A DNA stretch of 64,000 nt, from NCBI RefSeq assembly GCF_005405905.1, contig NZ_BJHU01000021.1, forward strand, positions 310,001 through 374,000. Direction: 5' to 3'. The number at the start of each line of letters is the position of its first letter. The stretch's first letter is position 1. Both the position numbers and the translations under genes were made by a program. The stretch is from Acidovorax sp. NB1 (GTDB lineage: Bacteria; Pseudomonadota; Gammaproteobacteria; Burkholderiales; Burkholderiaceae_C). Below are positions 36,875 through 45,982 of the stretch, in pieces. The notes below the pieces were generated by a model. That model ran no database searches. It was not told where the DNA came from and worked only from the letters and a program-made list of their open reading frames with translations.

Positions 36875-37744
36875 TTAACCCTTGACCGCGCCCGCCGTGA
36901 GGCCGCGCACAAAAAACTTGCCTGCGAGAACGTAGATCACCATGGTCGGCAGGCCCGCGATGATGGCGGCCGCCATGTCCACGTTGTAGGCCTTCACGCT
37001 GGAGCTGGTGTTGGCCAGGTTGTTCAGCCCCACCGTCACCGGCTTCGAATCCGTGCCCGAGAACACCACGCCAAACAGGAAGTCGTTCCAGATGTTGGTG
37101 AACTGCCAGATCAGTGTGACCATGACGATGGGCGTGGATAGCGGCAGCACGATGCGCCAGAAAATCTGCCAGAAGCTCGCGCCATCCATGCGCGCCGCGT
37201 TCACCAGCTCCTTGGGGATGGCCGCGTAGTAGTTGCGGAAGAACAGCGTGGTGCCCGCCAGCCCCGCCAGGCAGTGCACCAGCACCAGGCCCGTGATCGA
37301 GCTCGACAGGCCGAGCCAGCCCAGCACCTGGCTCATGGGCAGCAGCACCACCTGGAAAGGCATGAACACGCCGAACAGCAGCAGGCCAAACAGAACATCG
37401 CTACCGCGAAACTTCCACAGGCTGAGCACATAGCCGTTGACGGCGCCCCACACGGTGGAGATCAGCACCGCAGGCACGGCCATGAACACGGAGTTCATGA
37501 AGAACGGGCGCAGGCCATTGCAGTCCACGCCCGTGCAGGCGCTCTGCCACGCCGTGCCCCAGGCCGACCAGTTCAGCGAGCCTGGCAGCGCCAGCAGCGA
37601 GGTGCTGCGGATCTCTTCGGCGTCCTTGAACGACGTGACCAGCATCGCGTACAGCGGCAGCAGGAAGAAGGCGGTGGCCAGGGCCAGCACCGCGTAGACC
37701 ACAAAGCGGCCCACGGAAGGGAACAAAGAAGGCTTAGCGGTCAT
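36875..37744 (-). CDS. gtsC: Sugar ABC transporter permease (GtsC/MalG type)
   Basis: The 289-residue protein has six membrane helices and the permease EAA loop (KELVNAARMDGASFWQIFWRI, key residues E-A-A replaced by NAARMDGA) that contacts the ATPase. The N-terminus PLYAMLVTSFK and C-terminus FFVRGLTAGAVKG are typical of CUT1 MalG-like permeases. It overlaps gtsB by 11 bases. Confidence 0.95.
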   Translation of the reverse strand: MTAKPSLFPSVGRFVVYAVLALATAFFLLPLYAMLVTSFKDAEEIRSTSLLALPGSLNWSAWGTAWQSACTGVDCNGLRPFFMNSVFMAVPAVLISTVWGAVNGYVLSLWKFRGSDVLFGLLLFGVFMPFQVVLLPMSQVLGWLGLSSSITGLVLVHCLAGLAGTTLFFRNYYAAIPKELVNAARMDGASFWQIFWRIVLPLSTPIVMVTLIWQFTNIWNDFLFGVVFSGTDSKPVTVGLNNLANTSSSVKAYNVDMAAAIIAGLPTMVIYVLAGKFFVRGLTAGAVKG

Positions 37745-38615
37745 GGGGCTTGGTCCGCAGTTCGCTGTAAAGGTAAGGAATCACCAGGGCCGCCACGGTG
37801 GCCAGCATCATGGTGGCGCTGGCCGCGCCCAGGCCGATCTGGCCGCGCGAGAACGACATGGTGTACATGAAGGTGGCGGGCACGTCGGTGGCAAAACCGG
37901 GGCCACCTGCCGTGAGTGCCATCACCAGGTCAAAGCTCTTGATCGCCAGGTGCGACAGCACCATGAGCGTGGAGAAGAACACGGGCCTGAGCGCGGGCAG
38001 CACGATGCGCCAGTAGATGCGCGGCAGCGAGGCGCCATCGACCTGCGCGGCCTTGATGATGCTGTCGTCGATGCCACGCAGGCCCGCCAGGAACAGCGCC
38101 ATCGCAAACCCGGCGCTTTGCCAGATGCCTGCGATGACCACGCAGTAGATGGCCATCTCGGTGTCCACCAGCCAGCCAAATTCGAAGTTGGGGAAGCCCC
38201 AGTCGCGCACCATTTTTTCCAGCCCCAGGCCGGGGTTGAGCAGCCACTTCCAGGCCGTGCCCGTGACCACAAACGACAGCGCCATGGGGTAGAGGTAGAT
38301 GGTGCGCAATGCGCCTTCGGCGCGGATCTTCTGGTCCAGCAGTACGGCCAGCACCACGCCGATGGCGAGCGACCCGCCCACGTAGCCCACGCCGAAGATG
38401 CCCAGGTTCTTGAGGGCGACCCACCAGCGGTCCATCTCCCACAGGCGCTCGTACTGCGCCAGGCCCGCCCATTCGTAGTTGGGCAGCATGCGCGAGACGG
38501 TGAGGCTGAGCACGCCATTCCACACCATCAGGCCGTAAATGAAGGCGAAGCCCAGCACAAAGGCAGGCGCTACCACCAGCTTGGGCAGCCATGTTTCAAA
38601 CGTGTTTTTGCTCAT
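37734..38615 (-). CDS. gtsB: Sugar ABC transporter permease (GtsB/MalF type)
   Basis: The 293-residue protein has six helices and an EAA-like loop (IDDSIIKAAQVDGASLPRIYWRI). It pairs with GtsC to form the CUT1 channel. It lies 123 bases after the porin gene and its 3' end overlaps gtsC. Confidence 0.95.
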   Translation of the reverse strand: MSKNTFETWLPKLVVAPAFVLGFAFIYGLMVWNGVLSLTVSRMLPNYEWAGLAQYERLWEMDRWWVALKNLGIFGVGYVGGSLAIGVVLAVLLDQKIRAEGALRTIYLYPMALSFVVTGTAWKWLLNPGLGLEKMVRDWGFPNFEFGWLVDTEMAIYCVVIAGIWQSAGFAMALFLAGLRGIDDSIIKAAQVDGASLPRIYWRIVLPALRPVFFSTLMVLSHLAIKSFDLVMALTAGGPGFATDVPATFMYTMSFSRGQIGLGAASATMMLATVAALVIPYLYSELRTKPHDR

Positions 38616-38738
38616 GGCCGCGGTATGTGTTTGTCATTGTCCTGCAGGGAAAAAAAGCGGGGGACACGCAGGAGTGCCCCCCAAAACTGAACAAAGTCAC
38701 CTCGGAATAACTCGCTAACTCACGATCTCCTCAACGGA

Positions 38739-39923
38739 TCACCACCACACCTCGTACTGCACGCCCACCAGCGTGCGCGAGGTCTTGCCATTGGCACCAA
38801 AGCTGCCCGCATTGGCTGCGGCGGCGGCCTGGTTCCAGTTGGCCTTGGTCACATACAGGCGCAGCTCGGGGCGCGACCAGAAGTCTTCCGACAGGGCCAG
38901 AGCGCCCGCCAGCGTGGCCTTGGACAGGCGCTGGTCCGGGCCGCTGCCCTTGCGGGTGGTAGTGGACAGTTCCACCAGGCCCTTGAAGTTCTTGGTGAAC
39001 GCGTACGAGCCCCGGCCGCCCAGCGAGAAGTCCTTGGTTTCCACACCGGTCAGGTCGGCCTTGTTGGTCTGGTAGCCGATGAGTGCCTGGCCGCCAAACG
39101 GGCCGCTTTGCCAGTTGATCGAGTCGGCAATGCGCGTGGAGCGCCGGCCCGCCCGCGTGCCGTCGATGGCTTCGAACTCGCCGTCGATGCGGGCATGGCC
39201 GCGCGAGGTCTGCAGGTAGAAAGTGTTGCTGATGCTGGGCAGCAGGAATTCCTTCTGCGTGTGCATGAAGGAGATGCCCGAGCCCGAGCCCCCGTTGACC
39301 TGGCCCTTGCCGCCCACGGCCGTGAGCAACACCCGCAGCTTGCCGCCGGGGTTGGTGTTGATTTCAGACAGGTCGGCGTTGATGCGGTGCGCCTTCACGT
39401 TGTTGGGCAGGCCGCCGTCGAACTTGTCGCCGGTGAACAGGCCCACGCCCAGCTTCATGCCGCCCACAGGCACATCGGTCACACCGGCGCCGATGTTGTC
39501 GCCGTAGTTCAGCAGGAAGTAATCGACGATGTGCACGTCCTGGATGCGCAGGCGGCGCTGGCCAGCCCAGAACTTGGCTTCGGGGGCGAACGAGAAGCCG
39601 CTCATTTCCACAAATGCCTGTTCGGTGCTGATGTCGCCGCTGCCCCACTTGGCGGGCATGTAGTTCACCTTCCACTTCACGCCACCGGCTTCGAAGGTGC
39701 GCGCAAAGTTGACTTCGATGCCGTTGTCGCCTTCGTTGCCCAGGCGGAACTTCTGCAGTTCGCCACCGAGCGCCAGGTTGCCCTTGACGCCGTCCGAGTG
39801 GTTGAACACCGGGCCACCGCGTGAGTAGCCGTTGAACTCAAAGCCTGCTACGTCCATAGCAAAGGCGCCATTCGCGCATGCGGCGGCCAAAGCCACCGCC
39901 GTGAGGCGGTTTCTTGTCTTCAT
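38739..39923 (-). CDS. LamB-like carbohydrate-selective outer-membrane porin
   Basis: A 394-residue beta-barrel with a signal peptide (AVALAAACANGAFA, cleavage about residue 22) and a C-terminal aromatic end VQYEVWW, as needed for outer-membrane insertion. FEFNGYSRGG at the mature start, AKFWAGQRRLRIQDVHIVDYF and the NYGDNIGAG region resemble maltoporin/LamB-type channels. It is placed between the sugar-binding protein and permease genes of the transporter operon, where other glucose operons carry OprB; it likely passes glucose or oligosaccharide. Confidence 0.88.
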   Translation of the reverse strand: MKTRNRLTAVALAAACANGAFAMDVAGFEFNGYSRGGPVFNHSDGVKGNLALGGELQKFRLGNEGDNGIEVNFARTFEAGGVKWKVNYMPAKWGSGDISTEQAFVEMSGFSFAPEAKFWAGQRRLRIQDVHIVDYFLLNYGDNIGAGVTDVPVGGMKLGVGLFTGDKFDGGLPNNVKAHRINADLSEINTNPGGKLRVLLTAVGGKGQVNGGSGSGISFMHTQKEFLLPSISNTFYLQTSRGHARIDGEFEAIDGTRAGRRSTRIADSINWQSGPFGGQALIGYQTNKADLTGVETKDFSLGGRGSYAFTKNFKGLVELSTTTRKGSGPDQRLSKATLAGALALSEDFWSRPELRLYVTKANWNQAAAAANAGSFGANGKTSRTLVGVQYEVWW

Positions 39924-39980
39924 GATGGGATCCCTCTGGGGTTGGTTTTAGTGCGTGTGTGCGCGTGTATCTGGCACGGC

Positions 39981-41231
39981 TTACTTGGTTTTCGCGGCGG
40001 CCGCGATCTTCTTCATGGCATCGGCGACGCTGACCTTGTCGTCGTTCCAGAACTGGCTGACCACGTCCTTGATGGCGCCTTCGGTGGCCGGGGCAATCGC
40101 CATGCCGTGGGCCGCGCTGGGCACCAGGCCGCCGCTCTTGGCGGTGTCCACAAAGTCCTTGGCCGAGGCCTTGGCGCAGTCGTCGAACTTGTCCATGGGC
40201 TGGCCCGCACGCACGGGGATGGAGCCCTTGTTCAGGTTGAACACTTCCTGGAAGGCCGGGCTCATGATGGAGCTGGCCAGGTCGCTCTGGGCCTTCTGCG
40301 CGGCAGCGTCCTTGAGCTTGAACAGGATGAACGAATCCACGTTGAAGGTGAACGCGTTGGCCGAGCCCGGTGCAGCGGCGCACAGGAAGTCCTTGCCCGG
40401 TGCCTTGCCTGCGGCCAGGAACTCGCCCTTGGCCCAATCACCCATCAGCTGGAAGCCCGCCTTGCCCTGGATGAGCATGGCCGTGGCCAGGTTCCAGTCG
40501 CGGCCGGGTGCGCCGGGGTCGGTGTAGCCCTTGATGCGGCGGAAGGTCTCCAGCGACTTCTTCATGGTGTCGCTGGTGAGTGCGGTGTTGTCGAGCTTGA
40601 CCAAGGCGTCCTGATAGAACTTGGCGCCGCCCACACCCAGCACGACGGATTCAAACGTGGTGAAGTCCTGCCAGTTCTGCCCGCCGTGGGCCACAGGCAC
40701 CAGACCTGCAGCCTTGAGCTTGTCGGCGGCGGCAAAAAACTCGTCCCAGGTCTTGGGCATGGCGGCCACACCGGCCTTCTTCAGGGCTTCGGAGCTGCCC
40801 CACATCCAGTTCACGCGGTGCACATTGACCGGGGCGGCCACGTAGGCGCCCTTGTACTTCATCACGTCGGCGACGACCTTGGGCAGCAGCTCGTCCCACT
40901 TCTCGGCCTTGGCCAGGGTGTCCATGTTGGCCAGCACGCCTTCGGCAGCCCATTCCTGGATGGCCGGGCCCTTGGTCTGCGCGGCCGAGGGTGGGTTGCC
41001 CGAGATCACACGGCTTTTCAGCACCGTCATGGCACTGTCGCCACCGCCGCCCGCCACGGCAAAGTCGCGCCAGGTGTGGCCCTTGCCCTGCATGATCTTC
41101 TTGAGTTCGGCCACCGACTTGGCCTCGCCGCCCGATGTCCAGTAGTGCAGGACTTCGACCTCCCCCGCGCTGGCCGACATCGCTGCCGCCAGGCCCACCG
41201 CCACTGCGGCGATTTTTGTCATCTTCCACAT
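39981..41231 (-). CDS. gtsA: Glucose ABC transporter substrate-binding protein
   Basis: The 416-residue periplasmic protein has a signal peptide ending SASA (about residue 22) and a mature start VEVLHYWTSGGEAKSV that matches Pseudomonas GtsA closely. Other shared motifs are AVAGGGGDSAMTVLKSR, PVNVHRVNWMWG, LVPVAHGGQNWQDFTTFE and LMGDWAKGEF. The start at 41231 has AGGAG 8 bases upstream. It is the first gene of the operon gtsA-porin-gtsB-gtsC-gtsD-glk-VOC and lies behind a HexR-like site. Confidence 0.95.
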   Translation of the reverse strand: MWKMTKIAAVAVGLAAAMSASAGEVEVLHYWTSGGEAKSVAELKKIMQGKGHTWRDFAVAGGGGDSAMTVLKSRVISGNPPSAAQTKGPAIQEWAAEGVLANMDTLAKAEKWDELLPKVVADVMKYKGAYVAAPVNVHRVNWMWGSSEALKKAGVAAMPKTWDEFFAAADKLKAAGLVPVAHGGQNWQDFTTFESVVLGVGGAKFYQDALVKLDNTALTSDTMKKSLETFRRIKGYTDPGAPGRDWNLATAMLIQGKAGFQLMGDWAKGEFLAAGKAPGKDFLCAAAPGSANAFTFNVDSFILFKLKDAAAQKAQSDLASSIMSPAFQEVFNLNKGSIPVRAGQPMDKFDDCAKASAKDFVDTAKSGGLVPSAAHGMAIAPATEGAIKDVVSQFWNDDKVSVADAMKKIAAAAKTK

Positions 41232-41296
41232 ACCCGTGTCTCCTCGATGTTTGAATCCGTTTGGTGCGCCGGAATCCGGTGCTGTTCAGCGCAGTC

Positions 41297-41311
41297 GGTA
41301 CTTTAATTACA
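41297..41311. promoter_or_regulatory. HexR-like site upstream of gtsA
   Basis: GGTACTTTAATTACA; reversed it reads TGTAATTAAAGTACC, matching TGTAA-N5-TTACA at 8 of 10 defined positions and close to the TGTAATTAAATTACA form I recall for HexR. It lies 66-80 bp before gtsA in an AT-rich patch shared with the divergent response regulator. Confidence 0.75.
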
Positions 41312-41399
41312 ATAATTAATTTAATTCTCAGGGCTTTCCCTGAGAGTCGCGGAAGGCCCACAACAGGCCCGCCACGGGGCGCTTTGATATGCTCAATCC

Positions 41400-42116
41400 A
41401 TGGCCACGCTACTCATTGTCGAAGACGACGCCCTCCTGCTCGACGCACTCACCGGCCAACTCAAGCAACTCGATTACAGCGTCTGCACCGCCAGCAGCGT
41501 GCCACAGGCCATGGCGCTTTTGCAGATGCAGGCCGTGGACGGAATCATCCTGGACCTGGGCCTGCCGGGCGCCGATGGCACCGAGCTGCTGACCTGGGCC
41601 CGCGCCCACATTGCGGGCCTGCCTGTGTTGATCCTCACCGCCCGCGACGGCGTGGAAGACCGCGTGCAGGGCCTCAACGCCGGGGCCGACGACTACCTCA
41701 CCAAACCCTTCAACATGCAGGAGCTGCAGGCCCGCCTGCAGGCCATGCTGCGCCGTGCACGCCAGCCCGCATTTACCCAGGCCAGCAGCACCCAGGGCCC
41801 GCAGCTCACCACCCTGGGCCCGCTGGTGCTGGACCACGCGGGCCAGGCCGCCGCGCTGAACGGCGACCCGCTGGACCTGACCCAGCGCGAGTGGGAACTG
41901 CTGGTGCTGCTGGCCCACCGCGCAGGCGAGGTGGTCACGCGCGACGACGTGCTGGCCGCCTGGCGCGCCAGCCCCACCGACCCCGGCCAGGCCGCAGCCC
42001 CCTTGGCCTCGAACGCGCTGGAGGTGTATGTGCACCGCCTGCGCAAGAAGCTGGACGCCTCGCCCCTGAATATTCGCAATATCCGGGGGCTGGGGTACAT
42101 GCTGAACAGGCCGTAG
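41400..42116 (+). CDS. OmpR-family response regulator, TctD-like
   Basis: The 238-residue regulator has a receiver domain with Asp9/Asp10, the phosphorylated Asp52 (ILDLGLPG), Thr80 and Lys102 (YLTKPF). A C-terminal winged helix-turn-helix has the pattern LDLTQREWELLVLLAHRAGEVV and ends in RNIRGLGYML. It is followed by its kinase gene 178 bases downstream, and is divergent from gtsA, so control of the sugar transporter is possible. No strong ribosome site is seen before the ATG. Confidence 0.94.
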   Translation: MATLLIVEDDALLLDALTGQLKQLDYSVCTASSVPQAMALLQMQAVDGIILDLGLPGADGTELLTWARAHIAGLPVLILTARDGVEDRVQGLNAGADDYLTKPFNMQELQARLQAMLRRARQPAFTQASSTQGPQLTTLGPLVLDHAGQAAALNGDPLDLTQREWELLVLLAHRAGEVVTRDDVLAAWRASPTDPGQAAAPLASNALEVYVHRLRKKLDASPLNIRNIRGLGYMLNRP

Positions 42117-42262
42117 ATGGAACACCCCCCTGAGTCGCTGCGCGCCTTCCCCCCGCTCTCGCTTCGCTGCGCTACGCGGGCAGGGGGACGATGCCCTCGC
42201 TGCGGGGCGGCCCTTGCTCGGCATCCCTCGCGGGGGCCGCGCCAGTGGCTGGCGTCGGGGGC
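42117..42262. repeat. GC-rich intergenic repeat, copy B (inverted)
   Basis: Read on the minus strand, CGTCCCCCTGCCC...GGGGGGAAGGCGCGCAGCGACTCAGGGGGGTGTTCC (key blocks only) matches copies A and C. It fills the gap between the response regulator and the sensor kinase, directly after the stop codon at 42116. Confidence 0.78.
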
Positions 42263-42294
42263 CTCACTGATCGCTGTCGGCCCGGACCACTGAC

Positions 42295-43689
42295 ATGCGC
42301 CACGTACCCGGGGTTTCTCTTCAACGCAAGCTGCTGCTGTGGCTGCTGCTGCCGCAGCTGGTGCTGTGGCTGTCGGGCGGGTTTCTGGCCTGGCGCATTG
42401 CGCTGCAGAACGGCGAGAAGGGCATTGACCAGACGCTGACCCAGTCGGTGCGGGCGCTGGCGCGGCAGATCAAGCCGATTGGCGATGGGTTGCTGGTGGA
42501 TTTTCCGAAGGCCGCGCAGGACATCCTGGAGCAGGACCCGGCCGACCGCATCACCTACATGGTGTCGTCCCCGCCCGGCCGTTTTTTGCTGGGCAACGCG
42601 CAGCTGCCGCCACCACCGCCCGTGGAGGTGCGTGTGGGCGACCCTTATCTGTACCACGCGCGCGTGGACGACCGCGCCGTGCGCGTGGCGCTGCTGGATG
42701 TGGACTACGGCACGCCCCAGACGCGCCAGACCCTGCGCGTGCAGGTGGCCCAGAGCCTCACGGTGCGCGAGCGCATCGCGCAGGAGCTGCTGGAGCAGAT
42801 GGTGTTCCCCATGGGGCTGATGGGCCTGGCGCTGAGCGCTGTGGTGTATGCGGGCGTGCTGCGCGGCCTGCAGCCATTGAAGCGGCTGGAGGCCCAGATC
42901 GAACGCGCTGGCGCACTGCCCAAGGCGGGCTCCGCCCCCCTTCCCCCCATCGAGCTGACTGAGGCCCCGCAGGAGGTGCACTCACTGGCCAGCACCATCA
43001 ACCGCTTGCTGGAGACCGTGGCGCGCGGTCAGCAAAAGGAAAAGCGTTTTCTCAACGATGCTGCACACCAACTGCGCACCCCGCTGGCGGGCTTGATCGG
43101 CCAGACCGAGCTGGCCCTGCACGAAAGCCACGAGCCCGCCGTGCAGGAGCGGCTGCAAAAAGTGCTCTCGGCCGCCCAGCGCAGCGCCCACCTGGTGCAC
43201 CAGCTGCTGCAGCTGGCGCGCTCCGAATCGAACGTGGAAATGCAGCCCACCGACCTCGCCGCCTTGGCGCGCGAGGTGGCCCGCGAATGGGCGGCCCGCG
43301 CCCTGGCCCAGGGCATGGACCTGGGCTATGAGGGCGACGACAGCCTGCCCGTACAGGGCCATCCGCTGCTGCTGCGCGAGGCGCTCAACAACCTCATCGA
43401 CAACGCACTGCACTACGCAGGCCCCGGCGCCACCGTGACGGTGCGCGTGGGCCACGAGGAGCCCGGCCGCTGGGCCTTGCTGGTGGTGGAGGACGACGGG
43501 CCGGGCGTACCGGCCGAGCACCTGGGCGATCTGTTTGCGCGCTTCTGGCGCGGGTCGGACAAGGCGGGGGGGTGTGGGCTCGGGCTGTCGATCGTGGAGG
43601 AGATCGCGTTGCGGCATGGCGGCCGGACGGTGGCGGAGGGGGTGGTGCCGAGGGGGTTGCGGGTGGGGATGCGGGTGCCCGCGGGGTGA
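42295..43689 (+). CDS. TctE-like sensor histidine kinase
   Basis: The 464-residue inner-membrane kinase has two transmembrane helices (about 14-35 and 168-190) flanking a sensor region of about 130 residues. The H-box has His258 (FLNDAAHQLRTPLAGLIGQ), followed by the N-box LNNLIDNALHYA and the G-boxes VVEDDGPGVP and GGCGLGLSIVEEIA. The TctE/QseC-like layout suggests a tricarboxylate, sugar or other small periplasmic ligand. Confidence 0.94.
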   Translation: MRHVPGVSLQRKLLLWLLLPQLVLWLSGGFLAWRIALQNGEKGIDQTLTQSVRALARQIKPIGDGLLVDFPKAAQDILEQDPADRITYMVSSPPGRFLLGNAQLPPPPPVEVRVGDPYLYHARVDDRAVRVALLDVDYGTPQTRQTLRVQVAQSLTVRERIAQELLEQMVFPMGLMGLALSAVVYAGVLRGLQPLKRLEAQIERAGALPKAGSAPLPPIELTEAPQEVHSLASTINRLLETVARGQQKEKRFLNDAAHQLRTPLAGLIGQTELALHESHEPAVQERLQKVLSAAQRSAHLVHQLLQLARSESNVEMQPTDLAALAREVAREWAARALAQGMDLGYEGDDSLPVQGHPLLLREALNNLIDNALHYAGPGATVTVRVGHEEPGRWALLVVEDDGPGVPAEHLGDLFARFWRGSDKAGGCGLGLSIVEEIALRHGGRTVAEGVVPRGLRVGMRVPAG

Positions 43690-43732
43690 TTTTTAAGCCC
43701 CTTTTCGGGCTTCTCCGCGCATTGGCTATGCC

Positions 43733-43757
43733 CTTATAGCTCTTTTTTTGATAGCAA
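43733..43757. repeat. ATAGCT-type intergenic repeat, copy 5 (short)
   Basis: CTTATAGCTCTTTTTTTGAT and AGCAAAAT, a degenerate, shortened form between the kinase and tal genes. Confidence 0.5.
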
Positions 43758-43844
43758 AATGCAACAAGGAGCTGAACTTTCGCAGCCTGGGCGCACGCCC
43801 AAGCGCCAAAAAACCCAGCCCACCGGGACATCAAAACGACAGAG

Positions 43845-43891
43845 CCACAAAAACAAAAAACGGCTGGCGCTCCCCCAACAAGCACCAGCCG
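43845..43891 (-). terminator. Terminator after tal
   Basis: On the minus strand CGGCTGGTGCT pairs with AGCGCCAGCCG (43881-43891 with 43861-43871, one mismatch), followed by a T-rich run (complement of the A-rich 43848-43860). It is 22 bases past the tal stop. Confidence 0.82.
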
Positions 43892-43913
43892 CCCAACAAA
43901 ACCAGAAACAGAC

Positions 43914-44864
43914 TCAAGCAGCCAGGATCAACTTCTCCAGCTTCACCGCATCCACGGCAAACGCACGGATGCCCTCGGCCAGCTTCTCGGTGGCCATGGC
44001 GTCTTCGTTCAGGGCGTAGCGGAAACCGGCTTCATCGTAGTTCACGGCGGGCAGGTCCATGGCTTTGGCGGCATCGGCGTTCAGGGCACGCTGCAGCGGG
44101 GCCTCGCTGGCGGCCAGTTGGGCCAGCAGCTCGGGGGCAATGGTCAGCAGGTCGCAGCCTGCCAGAGCCGTGATTTGCCCCACATTGCGGAAGCTCGCGC
44201 CCATCACCTCAGTGGCGATGCCAAAGCGCTTGTAGTGGTTGTAGATCTGCGTGACGGACTGCACGCCGGGGTCGTTGGCGCCGGCACGCGCGGCCTCGTC
44301 CCAGCTGGCACCCGCCTGCTTCTTGTACCAGTCGTAGATGCGGCCCACAAAGGGCGAGATCAGCTGGACCTTGGCATCGCCGCAGGCCACGGCCTGGGCG
44401 AACGAGAACAGCAGCGTGAGGTTGGTGTGGATGCCCTTGCGCTCCAGCTGCTCGGCGGCCTTGATGCCTTCCCAGGTGGCAGCGATCTTGATGAGCACGC
44501 GGTCGATGTGGATGCCCTCGGCCTGGTACAGCTCGATGATGCGCTCGGCGCGCGTGACGGTGGCGCTGGTGTCAAAGCTCAGGCGGGCGTCCACTTCGGT
44601 GGAGACACGGCCCGGAATGGTGGCGAGGATTTCGCGGCCAAAACGCACCAGCAGGCGGTCGATGATCTCGTCCATGGGGCGGCCCCGAAACTGGGCCACG
44701 GTGTCCTGCAGCAGCGGTGCGTACTCGGGCTTTTGCACAGCCTTGAGGATCAGCGACGGATTGGTGGTGGCATCCTGGGGCTGGAACTGCGCCAGTTGCT
44801 TGAAGTCGCCAGTGTCGGCAACCACGGTGGTGAACTGTTTGAGGGCGTCGAGTTGGTTGGTCAT
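43914..44864 (-). CDS. tal: Transaldolase, type 1
   Basis: The 316-residue pentose phosphate enzyme transfers a dihydroxyacetone unit from sedoheptulose-7-phosphate to glyceraldehyde-3-phosphate. Signatures are [12 protein letters not shown] and the Schiff-base Lys in [19 protein letters not shown]. Its start at 44864 is only 7 bases past the stop of the preceding transporter ATPase gene, so it is almost certainly the last gene of that operon. Terminator follows. Confidence 0.97.
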   Translation of the reverse strand: MTNQLDALKQFTTVVADTGDFKQLAQFQPQDATTNPSLILKAVQKPEYAPLLQDTVAQFRGRPMDEIIDRLLVRFGREILATIPGRVSTEVDARLSFDTSATVTRAERIIELYQAEGIHIDRVLIKIAATWEGIKAAEQLERKGIHTNLTLLFSFAQAVACGDAKVQLISPFVGRIYDWYKKQAGASWDEAARAGANDPGVQSVTQIYNHYKRFGIATEVMGASFRNVGQITALAGCDLLTIAPELLAQLAASEAPLQRALNADAAKAMDLPAVNYDEAGFRYALNEDAMATEKLAEGIRAFAVDAVKLEKLILAA

Positions 44865-44871
44865 GGCGCCA

Positions 44872-45954
<1,083 letters not shown>

Positions 45955-45982
45955 GGCGTTTCTTCGTTTCCTGCGAGGGTGT

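Noticed and set aside
43694..43712. Terminator AAGCCC/GGGCTT after the sensor kinase
   Set aside because: The stem is short and no T-run follows, so it does not meet the usual criteria.
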